From: Smittium culicis
Taxonomy: Eukaryota; Kickxellomycota; Harpellomycetes; Harpellales; Legeriomycetaceae
Direction of reading: 5' to 3'
Length of the DNA: 12,259 nt
Assembly: GCA_001970855.1 (NCBI GenBank)
Contig: LSSN01004547.1
Coordinates: 1-12,259, forward strand
The notes beneath the pieces are model-generated. The model was given only the letters and a program-made list of their open reading frames with translations, ran no database searches and was not told the DNA's origin. The first letter of the stretch is position 1. Every line of letters starts with the position of its first letter. The translations under genes and the position numbers were made by a program. Of this stretch, positions 1 to 9,280 are shown in pieces.

Positions 1-20
1 AAAAAATTAGCAAAAAGGTA

Positions 21-41
21 AAAAAAAAAAAAAAAAAAAAA
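21..41. repeat. Poly-A homopolymer (poly-T in the ATRIP gene sense)
   Basis: An A run of about 21 bases follows AAAAAGGT and leads into a purine-rich stretch up to about 80, which contains a second A run at 71-80. In the minus-strand sense these are T tracts just downstream of the ATRIP stop at 50-52. They would suit either the 3' flank or the pyrimidine tract of an intron that leaves the window. Confidence 0.8.
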
Positions 42-49
42 GAAGCGTG

Positions 50-3000
50 TCAAGAGGCTTGGCAAGAAAGAAAAAAAAAATTACCGCATATATCGATATG
101 GCTATGGCTCATAAAAACAGGCTGTGCTGATATCCTTTTACAAGTCGAAACTAAATTGTAATATAGCTGAGAATCTTCACCGCCAAGAAAACGGCAAAAA
201 ATCAAATCCTCAAAACTAGTTCCATCAGAATTTAGTGAAGTTTCTTCGTTGTTGTCGTTACCTAACCCTAGAACAACTGCTAGACACTTTACGCCCATAC
301 ATATCGCAAGCACTCTATTATTTTCAAAAAGTAATCAAAAAGGTTGGGATTAGTTCATACTTTTAATTAGGCTATAAAGCTTACAAAATAAATAAATCCT
401 GTTGTATACAGAGGTTACTTATTTTTGTAAAAGATAAAAAGTAACGTATAGAATAAAGGCTATTTAAATTCACGAAAAAAGTAAAATTAATAACGATAAT
501 GAATTTATAAAAGTATGTACCTGTCTGGTAAAACGTCATCTAAAGTTTCAAATGCTGCTTCTGTTTCAGTTATCAGTATAGAAACAATCGAACGGATTAA
601 ATAAATGTCTAAAATGAACTGTGCTTGGTTTTTGCTATTTCCATGTGTCATTACAACCGAAACAAATATTTTCATAATGTCAATACCAACATTTACTGAA
701 CCGTCCTATTTCAATATAAATAGTTTCATTTTAGATTGATAATTATTTTAAAGTAAGTAAAAAAGAGCTATAGCAATTGATAATGAAACATACTTTATCA
801 AATATCCTGGATTTCTCATAGCTATCATAAATGAACCTATTAAATTCTTGTATCTTTTCCGAATTGATACTCCACCTGCTGAAGATTAGCTCTGATTTTA
901 GTAGCATAGATGCTGTATTTATAATTGGAGATATCCACTGTATATTTAATTTTTCTTTGTTAGTTACAGCAAAGATTAAAATAGCTTCGTCTAAAGATAA
1001 TGAAAATCTACAACAGATATTAGATACATTTTTTAAATGCGTGTAAATATATATATACATACTGGAGGTTTGATTAATTTAGAATTTAAAAAAAAAAAAG
1101 TATATATTGTAAAACATTTTCGATAAATACCTGTCATATAAATTTCCTGGTGAGTTTTTTAATAGTAAGTTCAAAAGGTTAATTGCTGTTGATACACTAA
1201 CAACAGATTCATCAAATAAACCTTCAACAAGATCTGATTCTAAATATATAAATAGGGATATAATAACGACTGAATTAGGTACTAATAGAGTAATAATGCT
1301 AGATACTGGAAAAAAAAATAAAAAAACCTTTGGTGTCGAAATAAAGAATAAAGTTTTTTTCCAGAATTAATATTAGTTGATTAAATATTTTTTCTAAATA
1401 AAACGGGCTATCGCTTTGATTATTATTACAGTTAACATATGAAGTATCACTTTGATGCTTAAAATCAAACATAGAAGGTAAGAGCTTGCTAAAAAAGCGT
1501 GCAGATTCGGCGAATATTTGCATAGATATTCTAATCTCACGTAGCTCCTAAATAAAATTTAGCAATAAAAATTATAAGAGAATAAATGACGAAAGTTAAT
1601 TTTAGGAAACTAAAATACCTCTTTAAAAGAAAAAGAATTATTAGGAGATTTTAAATTATATAATTTTTTTAATATGAATGTTTGTAGGTGAGTTGATTCT
1701 AATTCTGAAAATGAAGTTTCAGCTGCTTTGCAAATTTTCAAAACAAAATCTAGTTGACCAAGATGCACTAATGTAAAATATTTAATAAGATTTTAACTTT
1801 TAGAATTTATATATACATTAGCATTTAAATAAAAAAAATTAATAGTTAGTTACATTTCCCATGCTTTTTCTTCAAAACAATCAAAAATTCCTTAATCTAT
1901 TCATAAATAGGTAGGTTAAAATGGCTAATATAGATTTTAATCTAAATAAAAAGATACTAACTTGAGTAAGCTTAGGATCGTCGAATGATATTTTTGGTCT
2001 ACAGCTTAAATCTGGGGTATTTTCTTCAAATATTTGGGACGGCTCATCAATGAAGCTTTTTGAAGCTAATGACTTATTGCTGATAAATGAGCTATTTTCA
2101 ACCACGGGAAAATCATCAACTAAGCTAATGTCTAATATTTTTGTTAAATTGTCGATTAGAAATGATTGATAACAATAGTTTAATAAGAGTTGTGAGTATT
2201 TAGATTATTGGTTAGAAAAAAGATACCAGTTTTTCTTTTTTTAGGGAGTGAAGAAGTAGCCTTGGGCTGAGTTTCTGGTGACACTATGTTTACTGAGTGA
2301 CTTGGTTTATCATATTCATTACTAATTGAGATAGTAGATTTTTTTCTTAACAAAGCAGAAGATTCTTGAATCTGTAAAGGTTAAAGAAAAAACGAAGGAT
2401 AAAAAACCTTTTTTCAAAAGAATGAAAGATGGTCATAATTTTATTGTATTTTATACAAATACTTATAAATTTATCATATATCTGTGTGAGAATAAGTAAA
2501 TAGTGAGTATACCTGAAATTCTAGCTGAGTTTTAAAAGAGTCCATCTGTTTTTGCATTTTTTCTTGGATAAAAGACTTTTCAACAGAAAGTTTTTCAGTG
2601 ACAGAAACAAGAGTTTCTTGAAGGTTGACATTGTCATTTTCAGCCTGAATTATAACATAGAGAGAATAAATATATATTTTATATGTAAATAGAGAAAATT
2701 AAGAAAGAATGATTTGATTACTTTTTGGAGTTTTCTTCTAACAGTTTCGATTTCACCTCTTTGTAGGCTTAGCTTTTCTTCTAATTCCATAATTCTTTTC
2801 TCACGATCTGCAATTTTGTCACTTAGCTAAGTATGATGGAAAACAATTTAATAAAAAGTAATGTTTTAATTAGCGTCAACGTAAATTGTGTGATAGTATC
2901 GAATAAAATATAAATTAAAATGTTAGTGAGTACCTTTGATATTCCTACAGAGTTGTCATTATTCAAAATATTATGAAAACCATTATTACTTGAGTCTTTT

Positions 3001-3878
3001 TCATTAATGTTGACGTTTAAAATTCGGTCCCCATAGTTAGCTAAAAAAATATCAAAAAAGCAAATTGACGAATATTTTAGTAAATAGGTCTAATAAACGT
3101 AAAATAAAATGAGATTACGTTGAACTTTGAGAGATTTTTGGTTATTAATTACTTGATTTGGTGGTATAGGGGGGAGAGTTATAAAACTATTTGAGTGATG
3201 ATTATTATGAAGGTTGTTTGTTAAATTTATATTTTGAGCATCAAATTGACAACTAATAGATTCTAAATTAGCACTTTGAGCTCTCTGTATTATGGAAGTA
3301 TTGTTATTTGTTTTAGAATCAAAAGAAGTTGAAGATTTTTCAGCGTTATATAGAGAAATGGGTAGCATTTCATTGCTATAGGCCTTATTGTTGATTAAAT
3401 TTGCGATAGAACTGTTATTTTTTGTAGAGGTAAGTATAGGAGAATGAGAAGCAGCAGAGGTAAATTGTTCTGCTTGGGATGCATAGTAGAGCTCTTCGGT
3501 CTCCATGACCTTTTTCAGAGTCTGGGAATCGAACTCGATTTCAAAGTCATCATCGGGGAAGTCTAAGTCCAAGTCTTGAGATTGTTCTTTTAAATTATGG
3601 TTACAATCAATGTTATTTTTAGGGAGTTTTTCAGAGGTATTATTTTCAATTCCTGAATGAACCAAGTTTAAAGGATTGATTTTGTGAGAGCTTTTGGTTT
3701 TATTTGGTTTGTTTGCAAAGCCATTTATGTTTTTTGTTTTGTTAAAATGTGTTAAATTAGTTATAAAGCTGTTGGAGTTGGATTTAGAGTTAAAATCGTT
3801 AAACTGATCAGACTCTAGATCAGAAAAATCATCGAATTCTTGAGAAAAATTTAAATCTATAATTTCTTGAGGATTCAT
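50..3878 (-). CDS. ATRIP: ATRIP/Rad26/Lcd1-family DNA damage checkpoint protein, multi-exon
   Basis: Exons read on the minus strand are 3878-3119, 3040-2934, 2826-2722, 2644-2513, 2371-2227, 2131-1962, 1896-1854, 1767-1619, 1547-1430, 1305-1131, 1007-794, 705-521 and 314-50. All splice phases agree and the sum is 856 codons (855 aa). The ATG at 3878 has an in-frame TAA three codons upstream. Visible features are acidic patches at residues about 14-28 and 102-130; a coiled coil at about 290-385 whose core (GEIETVR, then KTQLEFQ) resembles the ATRIP coiled coil (human GEIKILR, then SELQFK); a PKKRK nuclear signal at 411-415; and a helical, leucine-rich C-terminal half as in ATRIP. Family members bind ATR/Rad3/Mec1 kinase and RPA-coated ssDNA in the nucleus. 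Uncertain points are the 43-nt mini-exon, the 206-nt last intron and the C-terminus: a GTAATT donor at 84 could carry the gene out of the window. The family call is from memory of alignments. Confidence 0.78.
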
Positions 3879-3925
3879 CAGCTTTTATTTTCTAGATAAA
3901 TTTACAGACGAAAGAGAGGAAAGAC

Positions 3926-4000
3926 TCAGGCGTCCAATATAAATTCTAAGAGAGATTTCTTATTTGGATCGAGATTGGATGAATCTTTTTGTCTATCCAT
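3926..4000 (-). other. 24-codon ORF just upstream of ATRIP (uORF or last exon of another gene)
   Basis: Read on the minus strand, an ATG at 4000 opens 24 codons that begin MDRQKDSS and end LLEFILDA before a TGA at 3928-3926. The stop lies 47 bp before the ATRIP ATG at 3878, so the ORF may sit in the ATRIP 5' leader and act as an upstream ORF. Alternatively it is the end of a small minus-strand gene whose other exon is at 4260-4122: an AG at 3960-3959 would join in phase 0. No homology is recognised, and ORFs this short are common by chance. Confidence 0.25.
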
Positions 4001-4121
4001 TAAAGTATATTCTTGTTAAATTCAAAGTATTAGTAAGAGACCATTAAAGCTAAACCAACTCTACTAACAAAATCGCGTCAGACTTTTAAAACTGCGAAAT
4101 TTTGATCCCATAAAAACCTAC

Positions 4122-4260
4122 CGTTTTTAGATCGCTTATTTTATTGGATACGCATGTGATAATTTTATGAGCTTGATCATAACTAGGCTTTCTTTGCTTA
4201 ATATGATTCGGTATAAAGGAAAGGTGCCAATTTCCTTTTAAAGTTATATTTGATTTTAGA
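4122..4260 (-). other. Unassigned exon-like segment, AG...GT bounded, 46 codons
   Basis: On the minus strand an AG at 4262-4261 is followed by 139 nt with one fully open frame (46 codons after one leading base) and then the donor GTAGGT at 4121. The peptide contains KGNWHLSFIPNHIKQRK, then SYDQAHKII and VSNKISDLKT. Its composition looks less biased than the surrounding noncoding DNA. There is no in-frame ATG, so an upstream exon would be needed; a short ATG-led stretch at about 4363-4331 ends at a GTAAGA donor, but its phase does not match. I do not recognise the protein. Chance open stretches of this length are expected several times in a window this size, so this stays tentative. Confidence 0.25.
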
Positions 4261-4381
4261 CTGCATTTTCTGCTTTTAGACGAAGTTTATTTGACAATTC
4301 AATTCAGGAAATTTTAATGCGCATTCTTACCCAAACCAAAAAAACCATACAGTTAAACCTCATTTTGTATTTAGCACTCTG

Positions 4382-4508
4382 TTTAATTCGCATATTATAT
4401 AACTCCGATTATACTCACACATTGTTTAACAAACATATCTTATAACTCTGATTTATACTCTCGCGGAGCTTAACAAGCATATCTTATAACTCGCATTTAC
4501 ACTTAACC
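4382..4508. repeat. Imperfect tandem repeat, unit about 43-44 bp, nearly three copies
   Basis: Units begin TTTAATTCGCATAT at 4382, TTTAACAAACATATC at 4425 and CTTAACAAGCATATC at 4469; a further CTTAACC at about 4502 marks a shortened last unit. Each holds TATAACTC about 10-15 bases in, followed by a TTTACAC or TTATACTC-like stretch. The copies diverge by substitutions and small indels. They lie about 500 bp upstream of the ATRIP start and 750 bp upstream of the kinase start, in the divergent intergenic region. The function is unknown. Confidence 0.7.
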
Positions 4509-5260
4509 AAAGCGTAGAAATGGGCTTAGTCTATTGCTATTTATTATTTTGCAATAAAATTACTATTCCCGCTTTAAACGTTTCTAAATTGCATTATTGA
4601 CTAGCATTTTCAGCAAATATAAGAAATATTTAAGAAAATTTAAGAAATTTACATATAACATCTTGTAGTTTAAAATCTATTATTTGATTTTGGGAGTGGA
4701 ATTGTAAAATATTTGGTCAAGCTGCTTTTAGAAATTATCTCAAATGGTTGGCTGACTCTATTTTGACTTTTTGATTTTTTTATATCATTCAGATTTATTA
4801 TTGGGTACGAGTATTTGCTGGATAATCAAACTTGCGATCAAATAGTTTCCTCACAGTAAAGGCTTTTTATTCGCCAAGCTCCATAGCTTAGAATTTAATA
4901 TTCTCTAATAGAATTTGTATTGAAACGCTTTTCTATTAAACAAATTTATACACCCAAGCAATTTAACGATAAATTTAGTATCTACTTATAATTCTGTCTA
5001 TAGCTCATCAAATTCCACGAACATCTAATACCTTCCCTACAACACAAACTACTTCAGCAAAATATCTTCAACTTATAGCCAAAGATTAAATATATTGCAT
5101 TATGCTTTAACTTTTTCGATTTCTCGATAATACCTATACTTTGCGAGTTTAATAAGAAAATATTAGGAGACCAATCTTCTTCATTAAGAATTCATACAAT
5201 AGATTTATATTAAGCATTCAAAAAAAAATTAACAGCTTTAATTCGCTAATAGTATATAAA
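4509..5260. other. Intergenic region upstream of the kinase, no gene seen
   Basis: This is AT-rich sequence without a convincing coding frame on either strand. It includes a small direct repeat of the TTAAGAAA type at about 4619-4650. A 29-codon open stretch at 4688-4774 (+) is treated as chance. It probably holds the kinase promoter and 5' leader; TATAAAA directly abuts the ATG at 5261 but is too close to be a conventional TATA box for that start. Confidence 0.6.
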
Positions 5261-7480
5261 ATGAGTGAAATTAACATAGATCTCGATAAAATATCCTTCA
5301 ACAGCCATATAACTCTTATTACCACAGGCCTTGGAAATTTATATTCAAGACTACAAAATTTTGAAGCTAGCTCCAAAGACCAAAAGCTATACTCGAAAAA
5401 AGCTCAAAAGGCTTCTTTACCATCTGCTTTCAAAAAATTCAATAGTGATTTGTCATCAAATAACTGTCGTCGAGGTCAAGGCGCTTTCTCCCCTATATAC
5501 ACCGATCTATTAATTCTAAATCATAGTAACAGTAATACTTGAATTTTAATTTTATTCCTAGAAATTATCTAATACTTATTATATCACCTATTCTATTATT
5601 TTTAATTTCTTATTCACAAAATATTAATTGTTGACTTGTAATTTATTTTTATTTTTGAAAGTTTAATATTTATTGAAATAAATTGCACACGTTAAATTTT
5701 TAGTTGCTCCAAATAAAGTTCCAAAAACTTTCAAATCATCCCGAAACTTGGTAAATGAATATTCAAGCAGTGATGCAGGTAATTTACTCTATATTCTTGT
5801 TTTATTTATATATTTTTACTTTTATATTCACCCCTAATTTATAGAAAGCGAAGCCTGTGAAGAATCACCCCCGTTTGTTCAAACTCCTATTTTTTTACCA
5901 AAATTCACTTCAAAGAAATGCAACGTTTTAGATCATAGTTACATATCGGATATCCCGGATTCAAACGAACAACCCCTAATTGAAATGAGTAAGATTGAAT
6001 TTTTCCTGAACATAATTTCCTATACTTTAACCATTTACAATTTTAATTTAGATAACAGATATAAAGTGTTGTCACATTTGGGCAGCGGCGAATTTTCAGA
6101 TGTATTTCTTGCATATGACTCTTATATCAATTTAAACTTCACTAAAAAAGGCTTCTCAAGTAATAGGATTGTATCTCTAAAGCTAATGAAAGATAATGAA
6201 AATGATATCGGCTTAGCTGAATACTCATCACTTCACTTCATTCAAAAAAAAAAGTCTCTTGATCTAAAAAAATATGTTGTTTCTATGTATGACATTTTTA
6301 AAATTCCTACTTCTCAAAACATTTCGCAACTAAATTGTAGCTGGAAAGTAGTACTGGTTATGGAGCCTTTATTTGGAGGTGTTTTAAACCAATCTCTTGC
6401 TATTAAATTAGATAAAATCAAATCAACCACTTCTGACCCCAACGTTTTTATCCTAAATAAGCTAGTCCTAATTAAAGACGTTACAAGCCAAATCCTGGCT
6501 GCAATTAACGCACTACACAAAATACACATTATCCATGCCGATTTAAAACCTGCTAACATAATGTTTGTCTCCAATGGTATCAACTTTTTTAGAATTAATC
6601 TCTCATCTTTAAAATGAATACATACATACTATTATTTACATTACTACTAATTAAAAATATTAATATACTTTAATTAAATCAATTTTTAATTTTTTTTTTT
6701 TAGATTCGAATAAAATAAAGCTAATAGATTTTGGTAACTCTGTAAAATATTACAATTTACACCACTACTTTACTGACTATGAAATTCAACCACTATGGTA
6801 TAGAGCACCCGAGGTTAGCTTTTCATAGTAATATATATTAGAAATTTAAATTTGTACCATATTTCTTAAATTACAACACTCTTTCAAACACTATTTTTTT
6901 ATTATTAAATATCCTTAGGTTGCTTTTTGCACGAATTTTGATTCAAAAATCGACATTTGGTCGGTTGGATGCATTTTTTGCGAAATGTGGACTCAATATC
7001 CACTATTTCGATCTTTTGACAATTCATCATTAATATCTAGTATTCGCGATTTAAGAGGACCGCTGCCAGAATACCTAAATTATCAATCACTTAATGAACA
7101 CATTTTGTCGCCAGAAAATTCACCTATACAAAATTTAAAGTTAAATAATTCAAAGAATTTACAAAACACACGTTCTTCATTATCAGATTTCCCAAGACAA
7201 ACCAGGTATTTTCCATTTTTTTAATCTTTTCTTTTATTAATGTTAAAAATTTAATATGCATATATTCTTCAAAGATACTAATTTTTATTCTTTTTTTTTT
7301 TTGACCTTTTTTTTTCACTAATTTTTCTCTAAATTAACAAGGAGGGATTATCTTGGAAAAAAACTTGACGTCAATTGTCCAGAATTCATATCTCTGGCAG
7401 ATTCTCTGCTTGAACTTGACCCCGAATTAAGGATAAACTCATTTGACGCACTGAATCATGACTTTTTTTTAAAATATTAG
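5261..7480 (+). CDS. CMGC-group protein kinase, PRP4/DYRK-like, six exons
   Basis: Exons are 5261-5525 (or to 5531), 5704-5778, 5845-6576, 6704-6813, 6919-7205 and 7342-7480, giving 535 or 537 aa with consistent phases. An unconserved N-terminus of about 180 residues precedes the kinase domain. Using 535-aa numbering, visible elements are LDNRY and the glycine loop GSGEFSDV (193-200), Lys226 (VSLK), Glu239, HADLKPAN with Asp346, DFG (366-368), TDY (381-383), YRAPE (390-394), WSVGC and a C-terminal LDPELRINSFDALNHDFF. HADxKP, the T-x-Y before the APE motif and DLRGPLPEYL resemble PRP4 (HADIKPDN, TPY, DLKGKMP). PRP4 phosphorylates spliceosomal proteins in the nucleus. The arginine found in other CMGC kinases as SRxYRAPE is leucine here (PLWYRAPE). 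An activation loop of only about 25 residues, without an intron, fits the family. DYRK or HIPK-like assignment remains possible. Confidence 0.8.
7339..7344 (+). other. NAGNAG tandem splice acceptor in the last kinase intron
   Basis: The last intron starts at 7206 (GTATTT) and can end at AAG (7341) or GAG (7344). Both choices keep the frame because the upstream exon leaves AG and either site supplies G. The product differs by one arginine, RRDYLGKK versus RDYLGKK, at the start of the C-terminal lobe exon. Confidence 0.55.
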
Positions 7481-7891
7481 TGCTTTTTCGATTTCTATAA
7501 AAAAAATTTTGATGTTATTAGTGTATTTTTAATTATAAAAAAAAAAAAAGATCCTGTAATTCAGTTTGTTAAATTGACTCGTATCCACTTTCTTCCCTGT
7601 CCACCTTTTTTTAGTCTTATGCTTTTTATTTTTGAATATAGCTTTAAAAGAAATTTTTTTTTATAAAAGCTGGTCTAAGCTCTAAAAAAAAAGTGTTGCC
7701 TAAATTGAGTTAAAATTAAATATAATTCGAAAATTTTGATTTAGAGAGTTCCGAATAATATATACTTGTAAAAAAAAAAATTTTTTTCTAGATAATTTTA
7801 AATTTGATTTGGATATACATTTACTCTATTGACGGATATAAGTATAGGTCATGATTTATGGGCTAAAAATAATTAAATAACCAAATCTAGA
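7481..7891. other. Convergent 3' spacer between the kinase and WD40 genes
   Basis: The two genes end facing each other, and this 411-bp stretch must hold both 3' UTRs and polyadenylation sites. It carries several A and T homopolymers, for example near 7540-7551 and an A-run/T-run pair near 7770-7787 that could form a hairpin. I see no gene in it. Confidence 0.6.
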
Positions 7892-8914
7892 TTATATCGC
7901 TGACCATAAACAAATTAGACCATCCTCACCACCAGTTATAGCAGTATTGTGGGCAAAGTTGAACTCGATACATCTAACAATATCTGAATGACCCCCGATC
8001 AATCGGGTTAAATGACTAACACCTCCTATTTCAACATTAAAGACGTCTAAATTTCCAGAAATATCCCCTGTAGTTAAGTACAAGCTGTTATTGGCCTCAT
8101 TAAAATCACAATTTACTGCATAGTCGATAAGTGGCCCTTTACTATCATCTTCATTAATCAAACTTCCATAATCTTTAACAAGAGTGCAATCATCTGACCA
8201 TAAAGATAGTGTGTTCATATCCGTCACACAATAGAAAAATTCAGAGTTGCTACCTACATAACCTAGTTGCTGAATTGAAACGTCTGTTGTTGAAGAGAAA
8301 AGCATCGCATCGTCCTCATCAATTGTTTCTGAAAAATCGTACAAGCATACTAAACCATCGGTAGAACCAGACATAAAACGCATATTTGATTGCTTGTGGC
8401 ATCTGATTTGCGAAATATCATTGCTATGAGTTTCTGTAAAAACGGCATACTCTTTCTTATCCATTCTCGCATCCCAAATGAATATCCCAACTTGATCATC
8501 AGAAACGAACCCTTTGTTAGCAAAGGATTTGTTATTCTTTTTGTTCAGATTGCCATCAACCTGTTCGCTTCCTGCAACTACAAACTGATTGTCGCAGCTT
8601 ATATCAAATGATAGCAGAGGAAAAGGAGAAATAAATTCTTGAACGGCTGAAATTGAGTCAACTCGAACATCATATATCTTCACAGTGCCATCGAGGCTAC
8701 TGCTAGCTACAAAATTTTTATTCATTGATTTAATCCCAGTTATCGGCTGATTATATCCATTATATTCTCTTAATAGTGATAATGAGGTATAGTCATGCAG
8801 TCTTATACAGCTTTCTGTAGATGAAACTATTCCGAGATCTACACCACTCACATTCTGTATGTATTGGGCTGAACCATTGATTTTCGGCAATTCTATTCGA
8901 TTCACGCAATTCAT
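7892..8914 (-). CDS. WDR89: WDR89-like WD40 repeat protein
   Basis: This is a single-exon 340-aa protein with ATG at 8914. WD40 strands are spread over the full length. Clear repeat ends are GTVKIYD (about 76-82), VGIFIWDAR (142-150), DGLVCLYD (186-193), TLSLWS (235-240), GNLDVFN (287-293) and DGLICLWS (331-338). Key WDR89 matches from memory are the order WDAR, then ETH-ND-I-Q, then SGSTDGLV-YD followed by an acidic EDDA linker, and the end GGHSDIVR...TGGEDGLICLW, which parallels GGHAATVR...TGGEDAQLLLW. WDR89 is poorly characterised; a scaffold role is inferred from the propeller fold only. A polar lysine/asparagine-rich insertion at about 119-136 is probably a surface loop. The gene lies convergent to the kinase gene. 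The intronless structure contrasts with its neighbours. Confidence 0.8.
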   Translation of the reverse strand: MNCVNRIELPKINGSAQYIQNVSGVDLGIVSSTESCIRLHDYTSLSLLREYNGYNQPITGIKSMNKNFVASSSLDGTVKIYDVRVDSISAVQEFISPFPLLSFDISCDNQFVVAGSEQVDGNLNKKNNKSFANKGFVSDDQVGIFIWDARMDKKEYAVFTETHSNDISQIRCHKQSNMRFMSGSTDGLVCLYDFSETIDEDDAMLFSSTTDVSIQQLGYVGSNSEFFYCVTDMNTLSLWSDDCTLVKDYGSLINEDDSKGPLIDYAVNCDFNEANNSLYLTTGDISGNLDVFNVEIGGVSHLTRLIGGHSDIVRCIEFNFAHNTAITGGEDGLICLWSAI

Positions 8915-9056
8915 TATTTAATTTTTTTTTTTTTCCTTCTATCGAATGTTTCTAAATTTCTTGATCGTTGTGTTCAATTTACAAAAGTACAAGTGTATTT
9001 AAAATAAAATTATTCAAAAAAAATATTTTCATATTACTTTTTTGATATATAAAACG

Positions 9057-9280
9057 CTAAAAAAAATTGCCAATGAGCTTTGAGACGTTTATGTTTACCA
9101 CCCAATTATCGTAATTTGGTACTGATTTATAAACATAGTTGGCTGGTGTGATCACGTTAGTAGCTAATCATCTTTCCCATGAAACTTTTTTTTTTTGACA
9201 CACTTCAATCTAGACAAATAATATTTGTAGCCTTCTGGTTGAGCTTGGACATCTATGAAATCTAAAATTATCTCTAAGGC
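9057..9280 (-). pseudogene. Chromodomain-like relic (or small spliced exon pair)
   Basis: On the minus strand, an open stretch from 9280 reads ALEIILDFIDVQ then GYKYYLSRLK, matching the start of a chromodomain (EVEKILD...YLVKWK). A second open stretch in another frame, down to a TAG at 9059-9057, reads PNYDNWVV then INVSKLIGNFF, resembling its end (DxWVPEEDIS..LIxEF). Between them lie an A11 tract at 9196-9186 and a TAG at 9166-9164. A phase-1 intron from GTGTCA at 9201 to CAG at 9143 or 9122, with a TACTAAC branch-like site at about 9162-9156, would join them. The first stretch is preceded by an in-frame stop with no ATG and no good acceptor, so a decayed gene or the tail of a chromovirus integrase is likelier than an intact gene. 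The assignment is from pattern recognition only. Confidence 0.35.

Noticed and set aside
831..1046. Plus-strand ORF of 71 codons
   Set aside because: It is the antisense shadow of the ATRIP exon at 1007-794.
1306..1326. A 21-nt intron (GTTTTTTT...CCAG) in the ATRIP gene
   Set aside because: It is far shorter than the other introns here (62-206 nt); the 124-nt intron starting at 1429 gives the same phase with a better donor and branch site.
3524..3536. tRNA B-box-like GGGAATCGAACTC
   Set aside because: It lies inside the first ATRIP exon, has no matching A box or cloverleaf, and is explained by coding sequence.
4142..4255. Plus-strand 36-codon ORF antisense to the exon-like segment
   Set aside because: It has weak composition, no start context and no splice sites; it is no better than chance.
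4688..4774. Plus-strand 29-codon stretch beginning FWEWNCKIF
   Set aside because: It has no start codon, no splice sites and a length expected by chance; it is bounded by stops.
5331..5513. Second-frame 60-codon ORF overlapping kinase exon 1
   Set aside because: It overlaps the first kinase exon in another frame and does not connect in phase to exon 2.
6577..6617. Kinase ORF ending at 6617 as a truncated kinase
   Set aside because: The GTATCA donor at 6577 and TTTTTTTTTTAG acceptor at 6703 restore the frame straight into LIDFG, so the short end is intron read-through.
9057..9180. Minus-strand resemblance to U4 snRNA near CATTGGCAATTTTT, like its Sm-site region
   Set aside because: The nearly invariant U4 5' core (the GCAGTGGCAGTATCG-type stretch) is absent at the expected distance; only a short match remains, and the segment reads better as chromodomain-like coding sequence.
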